Assembly (NCBI GenBank): GCA_040377825.1 | Contig: JBEINZ010000113.1 | Span: forward strand, 1 to 9,858 | Direction: 5' to 3' | Source of the DNA: JBEINZ01 sp040377825 | GTDB lineage: Bacteria; Pseudomonadota; Alphaproteobacteria; Rhizobiales; Ancalomicrobiaceae | Length of the DNA: 9,858 nucleotides | Shown here: one piece after another, positions 1-7,635 of the stretch | How the letters are laid out: each line of letters opens with the position of its first letter | Numbering within the stretch: the stretch's first letter is position 1 | Notes under the pieces: generated by a model | Seen by the model: only the letters and a program-made list of their open reading frames with translations | What the model was told of the DNA's origin: nothing | Database searches by the model: none | Made by a program: the position numbers and the translations under genes

Positions 1-276
1 AGGCAAGCGAAAGCATGTCCAAATCGATTGCGACCAATCTTGGCAGTTGGAGGCCGCTTCAACGAAAACGAACGAGTTACAGTACCATACGGGGTCATTG
101 AAAGTCATGAATGTTAATTCGTTGCGGTGCGTTCACTGCATTGGACCGTTCTGAAATGATGAGGCCAATGAAAAACAGAATTTGTTCTACAATCTTTGAC
201 TGTACATATACGCCGAGAGGTCGAGGTTAGCACTTTTTTAGCGGCATATATTTTCAGATGTAACCTCTGATTAAAT
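1..276. other. AT-rich flank without a supported gene
   Basis: This stretch downstream of the phosphatase holds no gene I can support. GC content falls to about 39 % over 61-300, against about 60 % or more in most of the window. Short open frames touch the left edge: plus frame 1 is open until a TAA at 115-117, plus frame 2 until a TGA at 152-154, and a minus frame is open from an ATG at 108 to the edge. None gives a recognisable protein, so whether a neighbouring gene ends or begins here cannot be decided. A weak dyad with 5-bp arms (TCAGA/TCTGA, 256-272) lies just past the phosphatase stop. It has no run of T, so I do not call it a terminator. Confidence 0.5.
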
Positions 277-1113
277 TCATTTTCTGTATCTTGTCGATAT
301 ACTTTCCGCATCAAGTTTCGTTCCAGTTTGGGCAACGTTTGCGCGAACTCTGAGCACGACAACGGAAGCATTGTCCTGTCGGTCATGCTCGACCGCTTCG
401 ATGGCCGCTAAAAGGGCTTCGACGAGGACGCGGCAACTGTCTTGTGCGTGACTGACAACGAGCGCGGCGATGCGCGAATCATCAAGTGTCTTCAGGCCGT
501 CGCTTGCGAGCACCAGCACGTCGCGGTCGTGAAGGGCATGAAAGCCGGCAAACTCTTCGAAATGCTCCAGTGGTTCGCCGAGAAGCGCGTGAAACAAACG
601 GTTGCGCCGACGATCGGACGCCGCCTCGCTCGCGGTGATCAGTCCACTCGATGCCTGCGCATCGAGATAGGCGCCGAACGAGTGATCCTCATTGAGTCGT
701 TTAACAACACCTTCCCGCACCAAGTATAGTCCCGAATCGCCGATCGAAACCCAGCCGACGCCCTCGATCGCGAAGACAGCGCCGATAAGGGTCGAGCCCA
801 TGCCGACGAGGTCGGGACAGTCGTCGCAGGCGTCGCGCAGGGCGGAGTTGGCGGTCAGGAGCGCGCGGTTCATTCGGTCAGCCCACGGGCCGTCCGTTTC
901 GCTCACCGCGCGCAGGAATGCCTTTGCCGTCACTTGGGACGCGACGCGTCCGCCGATATGGCCGCCCATTCCATCGGCGACGACGGCGACGAATCGGTTG
1001 CACGGACCTTGCAATGGCTCCGCACCGCCCGACGGAAGCGCGAGCAATTCGACGGTATCTTCCTGTGCGGAGCGTTTCCCTTGGATCTGGCCGCACGCAT
1101 ACTCGAACCGCAA
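277..1113 (-). CDS. PP2C-family Ser/Thr protein phosphatase
   Basis: This is a cytosolic metal-dependent phosphatase predicted to remove phosphate from Ser/Thr, most likely opposing the divergent kinase. From the preferred start it has 278 residues, a normal length for a single-domain bacterial PP2C (Stp/PppA type). Motifs run in family order: QED (Asp19), DGMGG at 47-51, GMGST at 104-108, GDSG at 125-128, SDG with Asp205, and DN at 247-248. These acidic residues are the family's metal ligands and all are present. There is no signal peptide or membrane segment. I chose the TTG at 1113-1111 because AGGAG lies 7 nt upstream and the PP2C fold starts right there. The ATG at 1197 would add 28 residues with no domain match and a poor ribosome site. 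The last ~20 residues run past the fold into the AT-rich flank. Family assignment is firm; the substrate is inferred from neighbours. Confidence 0.93.
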   Translation of the reverse strand: MRFEYACGQIQGKRSAQEDTVELLALPSGGAEPLQGPCNRFVAVVADGMGGHIGGRVASQVTAKAFLRAVSETDGPWADRMNRALLTANSALRDACDDCPDLVGMGSTLIGAVFAIEGVGWVSIGDSGLYLVREGVVKRLNEDHSFGAYLDAQASSGLITASEAASDRRRNRLFHALLGEPLEHFEEFAGFHALHDRDVLVLASDGLKTLDDSRIAALVVSHAQDSCRVLVEALLAAIEAVEHDRQDNASVVVLRVRANVAQTGTKLDAESISTRYRK

Positions 1114-1424
1114 CGAAACTCTCCTAAGGACGGACCATGGTCTACGACCAATGAATCGGAGGCTGGCGAGCGCTCGGTTCGAACACCCGGTTGCCATTCC
1201 CGCGCCACGGTTTTCAGTTTCTCGACTCCTTCGAGCGTCCAGAAGCCTGTTCCAAGCGTAGCGCCGCGTTCGCGCAACATGGCATGCCCCAGGTTTCGGT
1301 CAAGAAGGCGTGTTTTGCCTCGCAATCCGTGATGCTCGTTCAGTCCGATGGCAAATCGAAGGCTCCGAGCGGTTGAGATCCGTCTCGCCACGGGCCAAGA
1401 TCGCCCCAATCACCAGGGCTCTTC
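1114..1424. promoter_or_regulatory. Divergent phosphatase/kinase control region
   Basis: About 310 bases separate the two divergent start codons, so promoters for both genes presumably lie here. I see no convincing -35/-10 pair on either strand. Visible structure: two perfect palindromes lie side by side, CGAGCGCTCG (1167-1176) and GTTCGAAC (1177-1184). There is also a 5-bp hairpin CTCGA/TCGAG at 1221-1235 and GGCATGCC at 1281-1288. The adjacent palindromes could be an operator shared by the two genes, but this is inference. For the kinase, AGGG at 1415-1418 sits 6 nt before the ATG and is a fair ribosome site. Confidence 0.4.
1121..1125 (-). promoter_or_regulatory. Shine-Dalgarno site fixing a TTG start
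   Basis: On the minus strand this reads AGGAG, 7 nt before the TTG at 1113. It is among the strongest ribosome-site matches in the window and is the reason for preferring the short form of the phosphatase over the upstream ATG at 1197. Confidence 0.7.
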
Positions 1425-4400
1425 ATGAACGCACGAAACTACCCCTTCGCTCTTCCGCCGGGCACCGACATCAGCGGCTATGTAATCGAGCGCGTCATCG
1501 GGGCGGGCGGATTCGGGATTACCTACAAAGCCACAAATCCCGTAACCGGGGTCACCGTGGCGATCAAAGAGTTCTTTCCGCAGGGTCTCGCGTCGCGCGA
1601 GAATGCCACGGTCATACTTCATTCCGATGTCTCGTCAGGGTCTTACGAGACCGCCTTGAAGAAGTTCGAGCAAGAAGCCGCGAAGCTTACCGGGCGCTTC
1701 AGGCATCGCAACATTGTGCGCGGCCTCAACTTCTTGCGCATGAACAACACCGCATATTTTGTCATGGATTTCGTTGAGGGATTGAGCTTCGATCAGTGGC
1801 TCATCCACAGATCAGCGCCGCCAAACGAGGCCGTGCTACGCGTGATTTTTGAGCGTGTGCTTAATGCCGTTCAGTACATTCACGATCAGAACGCGATGCA
1901 TCGCGATTTGACGCCGAAGAACATCATGATTCGCACGGATGGCGAGCCGATACTCGTGGATTTCGGCGCGAGCGGCGAGGGCCTAGACACCGAGCGTTTT
2001 GACAGCACCGCTTTTGCTCAGCCGAACTATGCACCGCCGGAGCAACTCGTCTCCGACGATGCGACGCTCCAGGGGCGACACACCGATATCTTTTCGCTCG
2101 CCGGGGTCCTGTTCCGCGCGATCAGTGGACGCCCGCCGGTCAAGCCTTTGAAGCGCTCGCACGACGTATCGATTTCCGGCCGCGACGCGGATCCCTATGT
2201 GCCGGCCGCAAAGGCCGCGCGCGATGCGCGCCTTTATCGACCGGACTTTTTGAACGGTATCGATCAGGGTCTGCGGCTCGATTATCGCAAGCGCCCGGCC
2301 ACGATCCGCGATTTTCGAGCCGCGCTTGGTTGGGTTGAGCCCTTCAACGCGGTCCCAACGATCGCGGACGATGCCAAGCCCATGCCAAATGCGGGGCAGA
2401 TCGCGGCATCCACCGTGGCGCCGATCGCCGCATCGAAACATCCTGGGATCGAGATCAGGAAAGACGCGGAGGGTCCGGTCGATTCAATCAAACCCAAGCC
2501 GCGCCGCGCGCTCGTTTTCGGGCTTGCTGGGCTCGCCGCGGTCTCAATTCTGGGTTTGGCCTTTTTCTTACCGGCTTCGAAGCCGGAAGCGCCGCCTATC
2601 GGACCAACGGTCACGACACCCGCTCAGGTTTCAACCGCCGATGCCCCAAAACCGAACGGGGCGCAAGCCGCGACCGGTATGTCCACGCCGATCCAGCCGC
2701 CAGAAAAGCCGCCGCTTCCTGGCGAGCCGGATTGGCAAGAATACGCAGGCGTCGTCGCGGTCGGGCGCGAACTTGCCACAACCACCTTCGACCGGTCCGC
2801 CGAGTCCTGTCGTAAAGCGTGCCGCGACGATGAACTCTGCCAAGCGGTGACGATGTCAAACGGTCGCTGCCGGCTGCTTGTGACGGTCACGGGCGTGTCA
2901 CCGGAACCGGGAGCCCGCACGCTCGTGAAACCAAACATGCCGGCGCTCGCCATATTGAAATCGGCGGTCGATCTGGAGGCGAAACGGCGTGGCCTTTTCA
3001 AGCCGGCCGATGGCATTGCGTTGGCTGGCGGACAGTCGTCGCCGCGCGCGGTCGCTAATCAGGCACAGTGTTCCTTTGCCTGTCTTTCAGATGGACAGTG
3101 CAAGGGCTGGATCTTTACGCCGGCAAACAACGGCTGTCGGCTTTATCGCGATGTCACGGCCGACCAGGCTGGGCCGGCAACCGGGCTCGTCGGCGGCGTG
3201 GAGGATCCCAGTGGCTTACTGATCGCCGCCATAAACCGCAGCGTCACCGCCAAGGCTCGGACGGCGCAGGCCTTTCCAGGCGTCGAGCTTGCGGGCGAGG
3301 TTGCGGGCACGGACAAATCCGCCTCGGCACAAGCCTGTCGGCAGAGCTGTCTCGGGGACGCGCAATGTATCGCCTCGGTCCAAGCAGAAGGGGCCTGCAC
3401 GCGGTTATCGCGTGTCGACTCGATCAAAATGCGCGGCGGCGCCGAAGCCTATGTCGACGTTCGTCAAACTTCGGTCATTGCAAAGATAGACCTCACACTA
3501 AAGCTTTCGGAGCGCGGCCAACCGGAGGCGATTGCGGGCTTCGAACTGATCGGCGACGTCATCGAAACCGACCGGGCCCGCGAGGCGACAACACCGGAGG
3601 CGTGCCAAGTGGCATGCGCGGGGGATCAATCCTGCGCGGCGTTTAGCTTCGCCGCGACCGAGCGGCGGTGTCGCTTGCTTTCGAGCGCATCGGAAGCGGT
3701 TCCCGATAGTGGACAAGTTTCAGGCCTGTTCATGAGCGGGCTGCAAAATCCGGCGGAACTCGTGCGCAAACGGATTGAGGGCGCCGAGCAGTCCCGCGCC
3801 AACTTCCATGATCTCGCCGGGGACTGCGCGCCGCAAGGCCCATCAACGCCGGCCGCGCTCGGCAGCGCGGCGAATGCGGAGCAATGCGCCTTCCTGTGCC
3901 GATCCGGGGAGACATGCCTTGGATGGAGCTACTCGCAGCCCGACAAATCCTGTCAGCTCCTTTCTTCGGTTACCGGCGCAAACGCCGCTCCGGGCGTTGT
4001 GGCCGGGATCGCCGATCCAACCGGTAAGCGCAGTGCCGACCTTTCCCGCATGTGCGGCATGCCCATCACGGTCGATGCCTCCGCTACCAATATAGCTCCG
4101 AGTGAATGCGATCGGCTGGCGGGCTACGCTTTCGACCTCGATCTTCCCAAGGGAACGGCAGCCAAGCTCTACGAACACATCAATCCCACCCGCGCCGTGC
4201 CCGCCTGTGCCGCGTTGGTCGGGACCTCGCCGACAGTTGCCCGCTGGAAGCTCGGCCTTGCCCGTGCGCTTGAACGCGACGGCCGCGAGGCGGAGGCGCG
4301 CGCGGCCTATCTCGAAGCGTCGGAAGCCGGCAGCGCGGCGGCTGCGTTTCTCTACGGAATCATGGCTGATAAGGGGCAGGGTGGACCGGAGGACGATCTC

Positions 4401-4994
4401 GAGGCCGAGCGCGCCTACACGCTCGCGCGGGATCGAGGCGTGTTGCCGGCCGCAACCGCGCTCGCGCTGCTTTACACAACATCCGAACGTGTAACGACCA
4501 CCAATGATCAGGACATCATCGCGCTCCTGACCGAAGCCGCCAATCGCGGACATTCGGTTGCCATGTATCGGCTCGGCGAAGCCTATGAAAAGGGACGCCT
4601 CAATAGGCGCTTGCTGCCGTTCGATCCGCGCGAGGCACAAGCCTGGTTTGCCAAGTCTTACGCGGCTTTCTCGCGCGACTCCGAGCAGCGCGACGCGAAC
4701 GCCTTGCGTTTCCTAAGCCTGCATTACGATGCCGGTCGTGGCGTTCCACGCAACACCGAGCAAGCGGCGCGCTATCTCCAGCAGTATCTCTCGATCGTCT
4801 ACGGGCAAGACAACGTCGTTGCCCGGCGCCGAGGCTCGATCAATGAGATCGGCTTCGAGGAATGGAGCCTGGACACGCGCAAGGCCTTTCAGGCTTTCCT
4901 CCGGCAGAACGGCGGGCTGACGGACGAAGTCGACGGCGTCATCGGCATTCGGTCGCGTGAAGCGATCGAGCGCTGGCTGGGAATCCGGTCATAG
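1425..4994 (+). CDS. Transmembrane Ser/Thr kinase with PAN and Sel1 repeats
   Basis: This is a 1189-residue Hanks-type kinase predicted to phosphorylate Ser/Thr in the cytosol and to sense the periplasm. The kinase domain (about 18-305) has a Gly-rich loop GAGGFG at 26-31, Lys48 in VAIK, HRD with catalytic Asp161 and Asn166, DFG at 179-181, an APPE motif at 203-206 and Asp221, so it looks active. A basic patch (356-361) precedes one membrane segment (about 362-382), giving an N-in topology. A Pro-rich linker is followed by five PAN/Apple-like modules (about 438-500, 523-592, 614-680, 700-770, 793-862), each with Cys spaced C-x3-C-x5-C-x9/11-C. Next come Sel1/TPR-like helices (about 930-1125) and a C-terminal segment (about 1147-1187) resembling a peptidoglycan-binding motif (…DGVIG…). 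The gene is divergent from the phosphatase and convergent with the FHA operon. The kinase call is firm; the ligand is unknown. Confidence 0.93.
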   Translation: MNARNYPFALPPGTDISGYVIERVIGAGGFGITYKATNPVTGVTVAIKEFFPQGLASRENATVILHSDVSSGSYETALKKFEQEAAKLTGRFRHRNIVRGLNFLRMNNTAYFVMDFVEGLSFDQWLIHRSAPPNEAVLRVIFERVLNAVQYIHDQNAMHRDLTPKNIMIRTDGEPILVDFGASGEGLDTERFDSTAFAQPNYAPPEQLVSDDATLQGRHTDIFSLAGVLFRAISGRPPVKPLKRSHDVSISGRDADPYVPAAKAARDARLYRPDFLNGIDQGLRLDYRKRPATIRDFRAALGWVEPFNAVPTIADDAKPMPNAGQIAASTVAPIAASKHPGIEIRKDAEGPVDSIKPKPRRALVFGLAGLAAVSILGLAFFLPASKPEAPPIGPTVTTPAQVSTADAPKPNGAQAATGMSTPIQPPEKPPLPGEPDWQEYAGVVAVGRELATTTFDRSAESCRKACRDDELCQAVTMSNGRCRLLVTVTGVSPEPGARTLVKPNMPALAILKSAVDLEAKRRGLFKPADGIALAGGQSSPRAVANQAQCSFACLSDGQCKGWIFTPANNGCRLYRDVTADQAGPATGLVGGVEDPSGLLIAAINRSVTAKARTAQAFPGVELAGEVAGTDKSASAQACRQSCLGDAQCIASVQAEGACTRLSRVDSIKMRGGAEAYVDVRQTSVIAKIDLTLKLSERGQPEAIAGFELIGDVIETDRAREATTPEACQVACAGDQSCAAFSFAATERRCRLLSSASEAVPDSGQVSGLFMSGLQNPAELVRKRIEGAEQSRANFHDLAGDCAPQGPSTPAALGSAANAEQCAFLCRSGETCLGWSYSQPDKSCQLLSSVTGANAAPGVVAGIADPTGKRSADLSRMCGMPITVDASATNIAPSECDRLAGYAFDLDLPKGTAAKLYEHINPTRAVPACAALVGTSPTVARWKLGLARALERDGREAEARAAYLEASEAGSAAAAFLYGIMADKGQGGPEDDLEAERAYTLARDRGVLPAATALALLYTTSERVTTTNDQDIIALLTEAANRGHSVAMYRLGEAYEKGRLNRRLLPFDPREAQAWFAKSYAAFSRDSEQRDANALRFLSLHYDAGRGVPRNTEQAARYLQQYLSIVYGQDNVVARRRGSINEIGFEEWSLDTRKAFQAFLRQNGGLTDEVDGVIGIRSREAIERWLGIRS

Positions 4995-5020
4995 CTCATC
5001 GCTGGACATATTTTGCTATT

Positions 5021-6010
5021 CTAAGCCGCTGGCGCCGCCTCGCGGCCAGAGTTTCCACCGTTCGAAATCGGGCCCGCAAGTTCGTTGCTGTTCGAACGTT
5101 CAGCCGCCATGAGGAATGGCTTGACGCTGGCCGGCTCCTCGGGACCGTTCCAATCCCACTGCGGACCGCATAGCGGCGCGAAACGCAGCGCCGTCGATCC
5201 GATGCGGATCTCGTCGCCCGCCGCGATCGGACGGGTTTCCGATAGAAGACGGCCGTTATGGCGCACCAGCTCGCGTTGCTTGCCGTCCTCGGCAAGAAAC
5301 TCGCGCGTTTCAGGGTCGTATACGACATAAGCGTGACCTTGATCAGCGATAGCCGGATCGCCGAAGCCAAGAACGACTGCTTGATCGGCGGCAACACCGA
5401 TCGCGTTTCGCCCCCTACGCAACGAGAAAACGGCGCCCTTGCCCGGGCCTTTCACCACGACCAGCCATCCCACGACAGGGTCGGCCGATGACTCGACCGA
5501 ATGCCGTGCTTTGGGTTCGACGGCAGGCGCCTTTTCGCCGAGCGGCGCGGGAGTGACGCTTGCCGACGGTTGAGGGGTAGGGGCAGGAGGGGCGTCGTTT
5601 GGCCCTGACTGAGGGGCCGCATGCTCAAGCGCCGATGGTTGAGGAAACGGTCCAGTTGCCGCGCTTGGCGCCGGCGCGCCGGCGCCTGCTGGTGAATCCG
5701 AGCCGGAGGCCACACTCGACTGAAATCCCGAAGTTGGCGTCTCGATCTGCGCGCTCCGCGCCGAGCCTATGCCGGCTTCGACATTCGGAGGCCGAACCGG
5801 CGGGGCAGGGCGGGCATCGGCCCTGTGCTCGATCGGCCCCCTGACAGGCGGCGCCTCTGACGGGAAGCGCGAATGCAGTTCAGAGATGGATCGTGGCGGA
5901 GTTGCCAATTGTGGAACCGTCGGCCCGAATTTGAACGGAACGCTAGCCGGCCCCGGCCGCGATACGATTCGTGTCGGTTCGATATCATCAACGTCGCTCT
6001 GTTCAGTCAT
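5021..6010 (-). CDS. FHA-domain protein with Pro/Ala-rich N-terminus
   Basis: This 329-residue soluble protein has no signal peptide or membrane segment. The FHA domain lies near the C-terminus (about 182-280): Gly200-Arg201, His226 in the loop that is usually S-x-x-H, Asn252-Gly253, then a final GDEIRIGS strand at 265-272. The Ser usually three residues before the His is Asp223 here, so phosphothreonine binding may be altered. Residues 20-175 are a low-complexity Pro/Ala/Ser linker. The N-terminus has an acidic run followed by EPTRIV (Thr13), which looks like a possible kinase target or FHA ligand (inference). The ATG at 6010 is supported by GGAGGG at 6015-6020. It is the last gene of the minus-strand run, 40 bases after the vWA-FHA gene, and its stop is only 26 bases from the kinase stop. 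It probably acts as a scaffold or adaptor for the kinase. Confidence 0.82.
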   Translation of the reverse strand: MTEQSDVDDIEPTRIVSRPGPASVPFKFGPTVPQLATPPRSISELHSRFPSEAPPVRGPIEHRADARPAPPVRPPNVEAGIGSARSAQIETPTSGFQSSVASGSDSPAGAGAPAPSAATGPFPQPSALEHAAPQSGPNDAPPAPTPQPSASVTPAPLGEKAPAVEPKARHSVESSADPVVGWLVVVKGPGKGAVFSLRRGRNAIGVAADQAVVLGFGDPAIADQGHAYVVYDPETREFLAEDGKQRELVRHNGRLLSETRPIAAGDEIRIGSTALRFAPLCGPQWDWNGPEEPASVKPFLMAAERSNSNELAGPISNGGNSGREAAPAA

Positions 6011-6014
6011 TCAA

Positions 6015-6020
6015 CCCTCC
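6015..6020 (-). promoter_or_regulatory. Ribosome binding site of the Pro-rich FHA gene
   Basis: GGAGGG on the minus strand lies 4 nt before the ATG at 6010. It sits in the 40-base gap after the vWA-FHA gene, so the FHA gene can be translated independently within the operon. The same gap contains a short AT-rich burst around 6041-6056. Confidence 0.6.
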
Positions 6021-6050
6021 AGAAGCGCCCCAGCCCCGTAAGATAATTAA

Positions 6051-7535
6051 TTAAGCATATATGAATTTCATCCGCACTTCGCCTAATTCGATTGTGTCGC
6101 CGCTGGTGAGTTCCGATTGCCGAACGAGCTCGCCGTTAACGACCACGCCGTTCGAGCGCGGTTGATCGTGCGAGACATCGCTGATCAGGAACCGCCCGGT
6201 CCCGCGGTCGAGATGCAGGACGGCGTGATAGCGATGAACGCTCTGATTTCGTAGTCGAATCTCGTTTTCCGAATGCCGGCCGATCCGTACCGAGTCGGAC
6301 ACCACGGCAATGCGTGTGCGGGCTGCGTCCGCGAGTTCAAGCCATGCCCGGACCGGCTGACGGCTGCGGGACCGGGCGACAAAAAAGACCGCCGCCGCGC
6401 CTGCGCCGAGTGTGACAAAAAGCGCGACCGTGACGAAAATCATGGATCGTTGGCGCCAATCGGCCGTCATCCAGCTGGAAAAAGACCCGGCCCCGACCCC
6501 CGATGGATCGGACAAGGCGGCGCCGCGTGCCGGTTCGCCGGCCCCCGCGCGCGACGGCGCTGCGGTGGACGCGCCGCTCGAACTTAAGGTAACATCGGCG
6601 AAGAACGATCCCGTGATGCTCTGCCCGTCGTCAAACTCGATTGTTACCAGATAGCGTCCACGCGGCTCGCTTCGGTCGAGCGGAAAGCGCGCGGTGCCGC
6701 CGGAGCCGACGAACTGCGCAAAGCGATTGATCGACGCATCGTCGATCCGGTTGGTCGGCGCGGGGGCCTCGACGTAAAACCCGCCGGTCTCCTCGGAGAG
6801 ACGTTGCAACGTAGACAATTCTGCCGCGTCCGACCGCTCGCGATAGCCGAGGGTCACGATCGGAACATTCGCCTGCCGCGCCGTCCGTACGACGTCATCA
6901 CGCCCGTAGGCGCGGTCGTCCGGCTTGCCGTCCGACGCAAGCACGAGCACATGCCGATCCGCGGGGATGGCCTTGAGCTGCGCGATCGCCTCGCCGAGGA
7001 GGCGTCCGCCGTCCGTAACGACACCGTCCGCCTTGAGCGCGGCGGCAACGCGAAGAATCTCGTCGCGCGGCGCGCCGATCGGCGCCATCATCTCAAGTCG
7101 CTCTGAGATTTGTGCGATGCCGAAGCGATAGCTCGGCCCCGCTACCCGCGCCGCCTCGATCAGTCGCGCGGAATCCGCGCCTGCAAGGCCGACAACCCGC
7201 TGGCGTCGCCGATCCGCGCGATCGACCACGTAGAGCACCGCCGCGACTTTTCCGCTTCCGGCGAAAGGCACATAGAGCGCCTCCGCCTGGCCAGTCGTGC
7301 CTTCTTTTCGAAACAGGACATGCGTCACCCGCCCGCCCGGGATCGCCCCTGTCTCGCACGTTGCCTGTGGCTGGCCGTCGACCCGTTCGACGACGCAGCG
7401 CGGCTGGAAGCTTGGGGCGTCTTCAGCGACGGCTCTGTTGGTCAACGACAATGTTGCCAATAGACACAGGCTGAGGCTCCGGCCTAGTGCCGACGCGCGG
7501 TGGATTTCAGGCTCGACTGTCCAATTTAAAACCAC
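6051..7535 (-). CDS. Membrane-anchored vWA-FHA protein
   Basis: This 494-residue protein has a hydrophobic signal-like segment (about 18-35) with an AVA|ED cleavage site near residue 37. A vWA-like domain follows (about 95-276), then a linker, a membrane helix (about 364-386) and a C-terminal FHA domain (about 396-494). The order places the vWA part in the periplasm and the FHA part in the cytosol. The metal site of the vWA domain is degenerate: DRADR at 105-109 instead of D-x-S-x-S, although Thr174 and the SDG of 201-203 remain. The FHA domain keeps Gly419-Arg420, His437, Asn462-Gly463 and Asn467, with His434 in the usual Ser position. Cys47 and Cys60 could form a disulfide. The start is a GTG with only a weak AAAGAGA upstream. 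As the middle gene of the FHA run it could link an envelope partner of the kinase to phosphoproteins inside (inference). Confidence 0.85.
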   Translation of the reverse strand: MVLNWTVEPEIHRASALGRSLSLCLLATLSLTNRAVAEDAPSFQPRCVVERVDGQPQATCETGAIPGGRVTHVLFRKEGTTGQAEALYVPFAGSGKVAAVLYVVDRADRRRQRVVGLAGADSARLIEAARVAGPSYRFGIAQISERLEMMAPIGAPRDEILRVAAALKADGVVTDGGRLLGEAIAQLKAIPADRHVLVLASDGKPDDRAYGRDDVVRTARQANVPIVTLGYRERSDAAELSTLQRLSEETGGFYVEAPAPTNRIDDASINRFAQFVGSGGTARFPLDRSEPRGRYLVTIEFDDGQSITGSFFADVTLSSSGASTAAPSRAGAGEPARGAALSDPSGVGAGSFSSWMTADWRQRSMIFVTVALFVTLGAGAAAVFFVARSRSRQPVRAWLELADAARTRIAVVSDSVRIGRHSENEIRLRNQSVHRYHAVLHLDRGTGRFLISDVSHDQPRSNGVVVNGELVRQSELTSGDTIELGEVRMKFIYA

Positions 7536-7635
7536 GCGATTGTCTCTTTGTTGGTGCTGATCCGCCTTTGTCGATCGAGCGGCTTAGCGATATTGAAGGT
7601 GCCTCGGTCGACACAATGGCTGTCGTTCAAGCGCC

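Noticed and set aside
256..272. TCAGA/TCTGA dyad after the phosphatase as a terminator
   Set aside because: Only 5 bp of weak stem, and no T run on the strand that would be transcribed.
114..386. Minus-strand 90-codon frame at the phosphatase 3' end
   Set aside because: It begins inside the phosphatase gene in a different frame and continues through AT-rich DNA without any recognisable domain.
930..1409. Minus-strand open frame of 159 codons covering the phosphatase start region
   Set aside because: It overlaps the phosphatase in another frame, resembles no family I know, and its 98 codons of free sequence are not unusual at this GC content.
3843..4640. Long minus-strand frame (265 codons) opposite the kinase C-terminal half
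   Set aside because: Codon-bias shadow of the kinase gene, which has clear domain structure in the sense frame.
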